A DNA stretch of 33,176 nt, from positions 1 through 33,176 of the forward strand of contig NZ_JAAKZV010000071.1 of NCBI RefSeq assembly GCF_011044975.1, in the 5' to 3' direction. This document shows, one piece after another, positions 25,750 through 32,395 of this stretch (within the stretch, counting starts at the first letter, position 1; each line of letters opens with the position of its first letter). The notes under the pieces were generated by a model that did no database searches, had not been told where the DNA came from, and saw only the letters and a program-made list of their open reading frames with translations. The position numbers and the translations under genes were made by a program. This DNA comes from Streptomyces coryli (GTDB lineage Bacteria; Actinomycetota; Actinomycetes; Streptomycetales; Streptomycetaceae).

Positions 25750-26229
25750 ATGCCCGTAGTCCTCGCGCCGGAAACCGCCGCCGTCGGCATCGCGGTGGGA
25801 CTGCTGCTGTCCCTCGTCTGCTATCTGGCGACGAACCTGTCGCCCGGCGGCATGATCACCCCGGGCTGGCTGGCCCTCACCATGGACCAGGACCTGCGGA
25901 TGGCGCTGATGGTCGCCGGGGTGACGGTCCTGACCTACGCCACCTCCAAGGTGCTGCAGCAGCTCGCGATCCTTTACGGGAAGCGGCTGTTCGCGGCGGT
26001 GGTGCTGTGCGGGGTGGTGCTGCAGACGTCGCTGTATCTGCTGATGCAGCAGCAGTACCCGATGTTCTTCGCCGACCAGACGCTCGGCTACATCGTGCCC
26101 GGGCTGATCGCGTACCAGCTGATCCGGCAGCCGCCGAAGGCGACGCTGCTGACCACCGGGATCGTCACCTTCAGCGCGTACGGGGTGATCACGGTGGGGA
26201 GCCTGCTGGGCGCGCTGCCGAGCGCCTAG
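25750..26229 (+). CDS. pgsC: CapC/PgsC-type poly-gamma-glutamate synthase membrane subunit
   Basis: A 159-residue membrane protein with about five helices. The family start is seen in G-L-L-L-S-L-V-C-Y-L-A-T-N-L-S-P-G-G-M-I-T-P-G-W, matching the PgsC pattern of a short N-terminal helix followed by P-G-G-x-I-x-P-G. Further on, G-Y-I-V-P-G-L-I-A also fits. It pairs with PgsB in the polymerising complex. ATG at 25750 follows GAGGAGG, which overlaps the pgsB stop. The TAG stop lies within CTAG shared with the convergent LysR gene, and no terminator lies between them. Confidence 0.9.
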   Translation: MPVVLAPETAAVGIAVGLLLSLVCYLATNLSPGGMITPGWLALTMDQDLRMALMVAGVTVLTYATSKVLQQLAILYGKRLFAAVVLCGVVLQTSLYLLMQQQYPMFFADQTLGYIVPGLIAYQLIRQPPKATLLTTGIVTFSAYGVITVGSLLGALPSA

Positions 26230-27140
26230 ATGGGGTGCAGGGAGACGGCTGCCGTCTCGGTGACCGCCTGCGCCACCAGGGCGAGTGCCGGGATGTCCAG
26301 CTTCCACTGCTGCCAGTAGAGGGGGACGTCGAGACGTTTGCCGGGGGCCAGGTTGACCAGCGCACCCGAGGCGAGCAGCGGGGCCACCTGCATGTCCGGG
26401 ACCAGGCCCCAGCCGAGACCGGCGACGACCGCGTCGCAGAAGCCCTCCGACGTGGGTACGTAATGCCGCAGCGGGCTCGCCTCGGCCTTGCCCCTGGTCA
26501 CGGTGCGTACGAACCGGTCCTGCAGCTCGTCGCGCCGGTCGAAGACCATCACCGGCGCCTCCGGCAACCGGCGCGAGAGCGGGCCCGACGCGAAGTGCCG
26601 CCGCTTGAACTCCGGGCTCGCCACCGGCAGATACCGCTCCTGGCCCAGCGCCCGCACCGTGCAGCCCGCCACCGGCTCCGCCGCGGACGTCACGGCCGCC
26701 ATCACCCGGCCCTCGCGCAGCAGCGTCGCGGAGTGCCCCTCGTCCTCGCGGACCAGCTCGAAGCAGACCGGCGGGTCCTGCGGCAACCGGGTCAGCGCGG
26801 GCAGGAACCAGGTGGCCAGCGAGTCGGCGTTCACCACGATGGGCAGGCGGGCCGCCGGAACGCTGTCCGCGTCGCCCGGCGAGAGCCCCAGCTCCAGCTG
26901 CGCCTCCTGCTCCAGCGCGGCCAGCGCCCGCGCGAAGCGCACCACCACCTGGCCGGACTCGGTGGGCCGGACCGGTTTCGTACGCATCAGGAGCACCCGG
27001 CCGGTGCGCTGCTCGAGCGCCTTGACGCGCTGGCTGACCGCGGACGGGGTCAGGTGCAGGGCCGCGGCGGCGGCGTCGAAGGTGCCCTCGTCGACGGCGG
27101 CGAGGAGGGTGCGGACCAGTTCCGGGGGGAGGTCTTTCAT
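26226..27140 (-). CDS. lysG: LysR-type regulator, LysG/ArgP-like
   Basis: A 304-residue LysR-family activator. The N-terminal winged helix-turn-helix (1-60) reads F-D-A-A-A-A-A-L-H-L-T-P-S-A-V-S-Q-R-V-K-A-L, as in ArgP/LysG, and the effector domain (about 90-295) is full length. Such proteins sense lysine, arginine or similar amino acids and switch on the divergent exporter gene, and a lysE gene is exactly there. The start at 27140 gives the expected M-K-D-L-P; a GTG one codon upstream is also possible, and there is no ribosome site. The short AT-rich interval to lysE is the expected operator. Confidence 0.88.
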   Translation of the reverse strand: MKDLPPELVRTLLAAVDEGTFDAAAAALHLTPSAVSQRVKALEQRTGRVLLMRTKPVRPTESGQVVVRFARALAALEQEAQLELGLSPGDADSVPAARLPIVVNADSLATWFLPALTRLPQDPPVCFELVREDEGHSATLLREGRVMAAVTSAAEPVAGCTVRALGQERYLPVASPEFKRRHFASGPLSRRLPEAPVMVFDRRDELQDRFVRTVTRGKAEASPLRHYVPTSEGFCDAVVAGLGWGLVPDMQVAPLLASGALVNLAPGKRLDVPLYWQQWKLDIPALALVAQAVTETAAVSLHPI

Positions 27141-27196
27141 CACGAGCGCTAATGCTACGTAAGAAACTTTAGCTGTACTGATGGCACGGTGATCCA

Positions 27197-27202
27197 TAAC
27201 GT
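27197..27202 (+). promoter_or_regulatory. -10 element of lysE, leaderless
   Basis: TAACGT is followed by seven bases and the ATG at 27210. TGTACT (27174-27179) sits 17 bases upstream as a poor -35, consistent with an activated promoter. Confidence 0.45.
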
Positions 27203-27209
27203 CGAAGGC

Positions 27210-27836
27210 ATGAACAGCGCACTCCTCCCGGCGGCCGCCGCCGGCTTCGGCACCGGCCTCTCCCTGATCATCGCCATCGGCGCCCAGAACGCCTTCGTCC
27301 TGCGCCAGGGCGTGCGCCGCCAGGCGGTGCTCGCGGTAGTCGGGATCTGCGCGCTCTCCGACGCCCTCCTCATCGCCCTCGGGGTGGCCGGGCTCGGCGC
27401 CGTGGTCACCGCCTGGCCCACCGCGATGACGGTGATCGGCCTGGCGGGCGGGGCCTTCCTGATCGGTTACGGGGCGCTGGCCGCCCGCCGCGCCTGGCGC
27501 CCGGCCGCGGCGCAGGGGCTCACGGCGGAGGGCGCGGCGACGGGGTCCGTACGCACCGCGGTGCTCACCTGCCTGGCGCTGACCTGGCTGAACCCGCACG
27601 TCTACCTGGACACGGTGCTGCTGCTCGGCTCGGTCGCGGCGGAGCGGGGGGATCTGCGGTGGGTGTTCGGCGCGGGAGCCATGCTGGGCAGCCTGGTCTG
27701 GTTCGCGGCCATCGGGTACGGCGGGCGGCTGCTGAGCGGGGTGCTGGCGCGGCCGGTGGCGTGGCGGGTGATGGACCTGGCGGTGGCGGCGACGATGCTG
27801 ACGCTGGGCGGCATGCTGCTGGCCCGCACCCTGTGA
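27210..27836 (+). CDS. lysE: LysE-family amino acid exporter
   Basis: A 208-residue membrane protein with about six helices. The LysE signature is at the start: G-F-G-T-G-L-S-L-I-I-A-I-G-A-Q-N-A-F-V-L-R-Q-G, with the characteristic G-A-Q-N. The loop T-W-L-N-P-H-V-Y-L-D-T is the second family mark. These proteins export lysine, arginine or related basic amino acids. I chose ATG 27210 rather than a GTG seven codons earlier, from the leaderless promoter spacing and the family start. It is divergent from a LysG-type regulator, the classic arrangement. Confidence 0.93.
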   Translation: MNSALLPAAAAGFGTGLSLIIAIGAQNAFVLRQGVRRQAVLAVVGICALSDALLIALGVAGLGAVVTAWPTAMTVIGLAGGAFLIGYGALAARRAWRPAAAQGLTAEGAATGSVRTAVLTCLALTWLNPHVYLDTVLLLGSVAAERGDLRWVFGAGAMLGSLVWFAAIGYGGRLLSGVLARPVAWRVMDLAVAATMLTLGGMLLARTL

Positions 27837-27902
27837 GGGCACGGGCCAGGTCGTACGGGGGAGGGGGCAGTCGTCCTTTGATGAGAGAGGTCAGTCGCGG
27901 GG

Positions 27903-28532
27903 TCAGTCGTCCTTCTTGTCGGACAGCACGTCGCCGGTGGCGGCGTCCACGACGACCTCGTGCTCGGCGCCGTCCTTGCCGCGCAGCTCGAGGTCCCAGC
28001 TGGCCCGCTGCTTGCCGTTGTAGTCGTCGTCCAGGTCGGCGGCGGTCGCGGTGCCGCCGCTGACCTTCTTCTCCGCGGCGTCGGCGGCCTCGACCAGCGT
28101 CACCTCGGCGTCCTTGGCCAGCGCGGCGTCCGCGGCGTCGTCGTCATCGGCGGCCTTGACGCGGCTGCGGACCACCTTGCCGCTGTCCGCGGCGACCTCC
28201 ACCTTGTGCCACTTGTCGTCCTTCGCCAGCACGTCGAACTCCCAGACCAGGCCGTCCCGTCCGCTGTCCAGATCGGCGGAGGTGGCGATGCCGGCCTGTT
28301 CCTTGAGCGCGGTGGCGGCGGCGTCCTGGAGCTTGACGTCGGGGGTCTGGGCAACGGCGGCCTGGCGGGGCGCGGTGTGCTGGGCGTGGGCGGGGCGTTC
28401 GGGGGCGGCGGATTTCTCGCTCGCGGCGCCCGCGGCGTAGCCGCCGTAGCCGGCCGCGCCGATGAGTACCGCGGCCCCCAGTACGGCGGCCGCGACGCGG
28501 CCCGTACGACCGGAAGAAGAGTGTGCGTTCAT
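27903..28532 (-). CDS. Membrane-anchored protein with two PepSY domains
   Basis: A 209-residue protein. An N-terminal hydrophobic helix (about 14-38) acts as signal or anchor. Two PepSY-type domains follow: the first at about 60-125 (L-Q-D-A-A-A-T-A-L ... V-W-E-F-D-V-L ... V-E-V-A-A-D-S-G-K-V), the second at about 140-209 (L-V-E-A-A-D-A-A-E ... W-D-L-E-L ... E-V-V-V-D-A-A-T-G-D-V-L). PepSY domains are thought to inhibit peptidases or act at the cell surface. The linker is an Asp/Ala run. Neither the ATG at 28532 nor a GTG three codons upstream has a clear ribosome site, so the start is uncertain. It lies alone between lysE (convergent) and a HAD gene (divergent). Confidence 0.85.
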   Translation of the reverse strand: MNAHSSSGRTGRVAAAVLGAAVLIGAAGYGGYAAGAASEKSAAPERPAHAQHTAPRQAAVAQTPDVKLQDAAATALKEQAGIATSADLDSGRDGLVWEFDVLAKDDKWHKVEVAADSGKVVRSRVKAADDDDAADAALAKDAEVTLVEAADAAEKKVSGGTATAADLDDDYNGKQRASWDLELRGKDGAEHEVVVDAATGDVLSDKKDD

Positions 28533-28610
28533 GGAGTCCACGGTGGTGCCAGGGGGCCGGGAGCGCGCGCCTCAGTAGGCCGAACGGTGCCTTCCGCGGG
28601 CCGGGGCGCA

Positions 28611-28616
28611 TAGCCT
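28611..28616 (+). promoter_or_regulatory. -10 element of leaderless HAD hydrolase gene
   Basis: TAGCCT is followed by six bases and the ATG at 28623; no ribosome site is present. Confidence 0.45.
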
Positions 28617-28622
28617 GCGGGC

Positions 28623-29324
28623 ATGACGATCAGCGCCGTGCTCTGGGACGTGGACGACACGCTCTTCGACCACTCGGGCGCGGAGCGGCAGGGGGCGCTG
28701 GAATTCCTCGCGGCGGAGGGGCTGCTGGCGCGGTACGCCTCGCCGGAGGCCGCCGCCGGGCACTGGCACGCGGTGTCGGAGGAGTGGGTGGAGCGGTATC
28801 TGGCGGGCGAGCTGAGCTTCCGGGCGCAGCGGCGGGAGCGGGCGCGGGTGCTGGCGGATTTGCCGGGGATGACGGACGCGGAGGCGGACGCCTGGTTCGC
28901 CGGGTATCTGGCGGCGTACCGGCGGCACTGGCGCGCCTTCCCCGACGTACGCCCGGCGCTCGACTCCCTGCGCGGGCGCTACCGCCACGGCGTGCTCTCC
29001 AACAACGCCACCCACCAGCAGGACAGCAAGCTGCGCGCCGTCGGCCTGCGCGACCGCTTCGAGGTGCTGGCCTGCTCGGAGGAGCTCGGCGTCGCGAAGC
29101 CGGACGCGGCGGCCTTCCACGCGGCGTGCGCGGCGCTGGGGGTGCCGCCGGAGGAGACGGCGTATGTCGGCGACCGCTGGGATGTGGACGCGGCGGGGGC
29201 GGACGCGGCCGGTCTTATGGGGGTGTGGCTGGACCGCGAGGGCGGCGCGGGGCCGCGGGAGTTGCGGCGGATCGGCGGGCTCGGGGAGCTGGCGGGGGTG
29301 CTGTCGGGACCGCGCCCCGGGTAG
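28623..29324 (+). CDS. HAD-family hydrolase (phosphatase-like)
   Basis: A 233-residue HAD subfamily I protein. Motif I is D-V-D-D-T with the nucleophile Asp and the acid Asp, motif II is S-N-N-A, motif III is the Lys in G-V-A-K-P-D, and motif IV is G-D-R-W-D-V-D. An all-helical cap (about 20-100) lies between motifs I and II, as in YjjG/phosphoglycolate-phosphatase-like enzymes. Substrates are probably small phosphate esters such as nucleotides or sugar phosphates. The start is well fixed by the leaderless promoter. Its last codons form the left arm of the terminator hairpin, with the TAG stop in the loop. Confidence 0.9.
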   Translation: MTISAVLWDVDDTLFDHSGAERQGALEFLAAEGLLARYASPEAAAGHWHAVSEEWVERYLAGELSFRAQRRERARVLADLPGMTDAEADAWFAGYLAAYRRHWRAFPDVRPALDSLRGRYRHGVLSNNATHQQDSKLRAVGLRDRFEVLACSEELGVAKPDAAAFHAACAALGVPPEETAYVGDRWDVDAAGADAAGLMGVWLDREGGAGPRELRRIGGLGELAGVLSGPRPG

Positions 29325-29334
29325 GCGCGGTCCC
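29306..29334. terminator. Terminator overlapping the HAD gene stop
   Basis: A perfect 11-bp inverted repeat (29306-29316 with 29324-29334) with a 7-base loop that holds the TAG stop, between convergent genes. Confidence 0.75.
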
Positions 29335-29341
29335 TTGCCGC

Positions 29342-30328
29342 TCACGGGATCAGCACGACCTTGCCGGTCGTCCCCCGGTTCTCCAGCGCCCGGTGGGCGG
29401 CGGCCGCGTCCTTGAGCGGGAAGAGCTGGACCTGCGGTACGAGGCGGCCTGACGCCGCCTCGTCCAGGGCCGCTGTCTCCATCCGCCGGAGCGGGTTGTC
29501 TCCGCCGACCTTGTCGAGCCAGCCGGGGCCGAGGACGTTGCGCGTGGTGATGCCGCGCTCGGCGAGTTCCGCCTCGGTGAATTCCAGCGGGGCGCCCGAC
29601 GACCAGCCGAGCACGAGGTGGCGGCCGCCGCGGCCGAGCAGGCCGGCGGCGGTGCGGGCGGCGTCGCCGCCGACGGTGTCGAGGAGGACGGTGGCGGGGC
29701 GGGAGCCGAGGGCCTCGCGGACGCCGTCCGCCCAGTCGGGGGCGCGGTAGTCGGCGGCGATGTCGGCGCCCAACTCCCGTACCAGCGCGGTCTTCTCCGG
29801 ACCGCCGGCCAGCCCGATGACGTACGCGCCGAGGTTCTTCGCGTACTGCACCAGGAGCGATCCCACGCCGCCCGCCGCCGCGGTGACGACGACCGTGTCG
29901 TCGGGCTTGAGGTCGGCGAAGTGCAGGAAGGCCATCGTGGTACGCCCGGTGCCGATCATCGCGACCGCCTCGGGGGCGCCGACGCCGTCGGGGAGCGCGT
30001 GCAGCCGGTCGGCCTCGGTGGCGACGAGCTCGGCGTAGCCGCCGGGGCGCAGGCCGATGTGGGCGACGACGCGGCGGCCGATCCAGTCGCGGTCGACGCC
30101 CTCGCCGACTTCGTCGACGGTGCCGGCTATCTCGCGGCCCGGGATGGTGGGCAGCTCCGGCAGCGGATACGGGCTCTCCTTGCCCTCGCGGATGGCGGTG
30201 TCGAGGAGGTGCACGCCGGCGGCGGCGACCCTGATGAGCACCTGGCCGGGGGCCGGGGCGGGGTCGTCGGCGGTCTCGTAGCGGAGGTTCTCGGCGGGGC
30301 CGAAGGCGTGCAGTCGGATGGCGTGCAT
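29342..30328 (-). CDS. MDR-family quinone oxidoreductase-like dehydrogenase
   Basis: A 328-residue medium-chain dehydrogenase/reductase. The N-terminal GroES-like domain starts M-H-A-I-R-L-H-A-F-G and includes P-T-I-P-G-R-E-I-A-G. The NADPH-binding Rossmann domain has A-A-A-G-G-V-G-S-L-L-V-Q-Y-A-K at about 150-165. The cysteines that bind zinc in alcohol dehydrogenases are absent, as in NADPH:quinone oxidoreductases. It probably reduces quinones or other electrophiles with NADPH. ATG at 30328 follows GAGGAGGA, a strong site. It is divergent from the pentapeptide-repeat gene. Confidence 0.9.
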   Translation of the reverse strand: MHAIRLHAFGPAENLRYETADDPAPAPGQVLIRVAAAGVHLLDTAIREGKESPYPLPELPTIPGREIAGTVDEVGEGVDRDWIGRRVVAHIGLRPGGYAELVATEADRLHALPDGVGAPEAVAMIGTGRTTMAFLHFADLKPDDTVVVTAAAGGVGSLLVQYAKNLGAYVIGLAGGPEKTALVRELGADIAADYRAPDWADGVREALGSRPATVLLDTVGGDAARTAAGLLGRGGRHLVLGWSSGAPLEFTEAELAERGITTRNVLGPGWLDKVGGDNPLRRMETAALDEAASGRLVPQVQLFPLKDAAAAHRALENRGTTGKVVLIP

Positions 30329-30456
30329 GGTGGTGTCCTCCTCGGTTGGTACGACCCATCGTTGAAGGTGAACCAAGGTTGAGGTCAAGCCGATTCCGGA
30401 GGGGATCGAGGAGGTATCGAGGAGGCGTTGTCAGACCCCTGCGCCAGGATGGGCGC

Positions 30457-31137
30457 ATGACGACATCGGGGACCCGGGACAAGGAGTTCAAGCCGCCGCG
30501 GCGGGCGCGGGTGCACCTGCCCGACCTGCGCGCTCTCGAGGGAGCGGGCCTGGAGCCGGACGGGGATTACGACGGGATCCGGCTCGCGGACCTGGACCTG
30601 GCGGGCGCGGACGGCGGCGGCGCGCGCTTCATGGACTGCGGGCTCTTCCGCTGCGGACTCGACGAGGCGCGGCTGGAGTCGGCGCGCTTCATCGACAGCC
30701 TGCTGGAGGAGGTGCGCGGGGTCGGCACGGACTTTTCGGGCGCGATGCTGCGCGACTGCGAGGTGACGGACGCGCGGCTCGGCGGGGTGCAGCTGCACGG
30801 CGCGGTGCTGGAGCGGGTGGTGATCAGGGGCGGCAAGATCGACTTTCTGAATCTGCGGGCCGCGCAGCTCACGGATGTCGTCTTCGAGGATGTCGTGCTG
30901 GTGGAGCCGGACTTCCAGGGCGCGAAGCTGACGCGGGTGACCTTCGACGGCTGCACGATCGCGGACGCGGACCTGTCGGCCGCGGTGCTGCGGGACGTGG
31001 ACCTGCGGCGGTCCGCGGAGCTCGGCATCGCGCGGGGCGTGGACCGGCTGGCGGGGGCGGTGATCAGCCCCGAGCAGCTGCTGTCGCTGGCGCCGGCCTT
31101 CGCGGCGCAGGTGGGGGTGGCGGTCAGGCCCGGGTGA
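30457..31137 (+). CDS. Pentapeptide-repeat protein
   Basis: A 226-residue cytosolic protein. From about 45 to 205 it shows imperfect five-residue periods of the A-(D/N)-L/F-x-x type (L-A-D-L-D, L-A-G-A-D, A-R-F-M-D, A-R-F-I-D, T-D-F-S-G, A-D-L-S-A), which build a right-handed quadrilateral beta-helix. Members such as MfpA/Qnr mimic DNA and protect gyrase, but many have other or unknown roles, and nothing here points to gyrase. I placed the start at ATG 30457, with a weak CAGGAT six bases before it and no ribosome site. Its end overlaps the convergent next gene by 14 bases. Confidence 0.85.
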   Translation: MTTSGTRDKEFKPPRRARVHLPDLRALEGAGLEPDGDYDGIRLADLDLAGADGGGARFMDCGLFRCGLDEARLESARFIDSLLEEVRGVGTDFSGAMLRDCEVTDARLGGVQLHGAVLERVVIRGGKIDFLNLRAAQLTDVVFEDVVLVEPDFQGAKLTRVTFDGCTIADADLSAAVLRDVDLRRSAELGIARGVDRLAGAVISPEQLLSLAPAFAAQVGVAVRPG

Positions 31138-31624
31138 AGCGGGACTGGAGCTCCCAGACGACGGGGTTGTCCCCGAGCCCGTCGTGCATGTCGGTGAGGT
31201 CCTCGATCAGATCGTGCAGGAAGTCGCGCGCCTCGCGGCGCAGTTCCTCGTGCCGTACGACCAGGGGCGGCTCGGTGACGTCCTGCCAGTCGGCGGTGAT
31301 TTCCACGCTCCCGAAGCGCCGGTCGAAACGCAGCCGGTCCGTGGACTCGGTGAAGTCCAGCTCGGCCCGCTGCGGCCGCGCCGCGCGACTCCCGAGCGGG
31401 TCCCGGTCGAGCCGCTCGGCGATGTCGCACAGCGCCCAGGCGAAGTCGAGCACGGGCACCCAGCCCCAGCGCGGGGTCGCGATCTCGTCGTCGGTGACGG
31501 TGTCGGCGAGATAGACGTCCCCGCAGAAGAGATCGTGCCGCAGCGCCCGGACGTCCGCGGAGCGGTAGTCGGTCTGCGGGGGGTCGGGGTGGCGGCGGGA
31601 GAGGGAGTAGCCGATGTCGAGCAC
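31124..31624 (-). CDS. Conserved protein of unknown function
   Basis: A 166-residue soluble protein that I do not recognise. It is rich in acidic residues and tryptophan, with motifs W-G-W-V-P-V-L-D-F-A-W-A-L-C-D near the centre and a helical C-terminal part. It looks like a small single-domain protein found alone in actinobacterial genomes. The start is a GTG at 31624 with no clear ribosome site. It is convergent with the pentapeptide-repeat gene (14-base overlap) and divergent from the Uma2 gene. Confidence 0.65.
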   Translation of the reverse strand: MLDIGYSLSRRHPDPPQTDYRSADVRALRHDLFCGDVYLADTVTDDEIATPRWGWVPVLDFAWALCDIAERLDRDPLGSRAARPQRAELDFTESTDRLRFDRRFGSVEITADWQDVTEPPLVVRHEELRREARDFLHDLIEDLTDMHDGLGDNPVVWELQSRFTRA

Positions 31625-31683
31625 GCTGTGAATGGTCGCACGGGGTGGGGTAGTGCGGCCTGACGTGCAGAAACGTCACTGGA

Positions 31684-31697
31684 CACCCGTTCGGGTG
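31684..31697. promoter_or_regulatory. Dyad CACCCG-TT-CGGGTG upstream of the Uma2 gene
   Basis: A perfect 6-bp inverted repeat around TT lies 11 bases before TGATCA (31708-31713), a possible weak -35, and 34 bases before TACCCT (31731-31736), a likely -10 for the Uma2 gene. It is a candidate operator; the binding protein is unknown. Confidence 0.35.
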
Positions 31698-31768
31698 ATC
31701 GTGTCCCTGATCACTCTCCGGGCGGGGGCCTACCCTGGAAGCGTCGCTCCGTACGAAGGAGGTCCGCC

Positions 31769-32365
31769 GTGGCACTGACAGTTCCCGAGCATTCGATGAG
31801 TGATTCCGCTGACTCGTCCACTGCCGCGTCGATCGACGAAGCCTTCGAAGCGTTGAGCGCGGCAACTCCGGAGGGGTGGCGCGTGGAATTGATCGAAGGG
31901 GAAATCCACGTGGTCCCACCCGCTAATGGTGAGCACGAAGGCATCGTCAATCTCATGGTCGAGCAGGTAGTGGAGCGCAGGAAGGACAGGAGGTGGACCA
32001 CGCGCACGGGGCTGGGACTCCTGATTTCTGGAATCTCACCGACGGGCAAGGTCGTGCCTGACCTCGTCATCGTCCCGCGCGGCAGCTACATGGACGAGCT
32101 GGAGTACCACGATCCGTCCGAGGTCGTGCTGGTCGGTGAGGTCACCTCCCGCTCCACCGGCGCCAGCGACCGGTCCTCCAAACTCCGCGGCTACGCCCGT
32201 GCCAAGATCCCGTTCTATCTGCTCGTGGATCGCGATGCCGACGCGGTCAGCCTCTACTCGGAGCCCTCCAGCGGGCAGTACACCCGTGAAGCAACCGTCG
32301 CTATGTCGAAGACGATCGTCCTTCCTCACCCCCTCGGATTCGAGCTGGACACCAGCGAGTTCTGA
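31769..32365 (+). CDS. Uma2-family PD-(D/E)xK nuclease-fold protein
   Basis: A 198-residue Uma2/DUF820 protein. The family pattern is present: V-E-L-I-E-G-E-I-H-V near 37-46, V-P-D-L-V-I-V-P with the metal-binding Asp, and the E-V-x-S motif (V-G-E-V-T-S-R-S-T). K-L-R-G-Y-A-R-A-K-I-P-F-Y-L-L-V-D follows with the conserved Lys and Asp. These proteins have a restriction-nuclease fold, but function is mostly unknown and many copies sit singly in streptomycetes. The GTG start has AAGGAGG upstream, and its -10 is TACCCT at 31731. Its codon bias is a little looser than in its neighbours. Confidence 0.88.
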   Translation: MALTVPEHSMSDSADSSTAASIDEAFEALSAATPEGWRVELIEGEIHVVPPANGEHEGIVNLMVEQVVERRKDRRWTTRTGLGLLISGISPTGKVVPDLVIVPRGSYMDELEYHDPSEVVLVGEVTSRSTGASDRSSKLRGYARAKIPFYLLVDRDADAVSLYSEPSSGQYTREATVAMSKTIVLPHPLGFELDTSEF

Positions 32366-32383
32366 CGGCTTCGCCCGCGCGCC

Positions 32384-32389
32384 TAAGGT
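32384..32389 (+). promoter_or_regulatory. -10 element of leaderless winged-helix gene
   Basis: TAAGGT is followed by six bases and the GTG at 32396. No ribosome site is present. Confidence 0.5.
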
Positions 32390-32395
32390 GATCGC

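Noticed and set aside
28572-30491. Minus-strand frame of 639 residues over the HAD and MDR genes
   Set aside because: It covers two recognised genes in another frame and is Arg/Pro-rich throughout.
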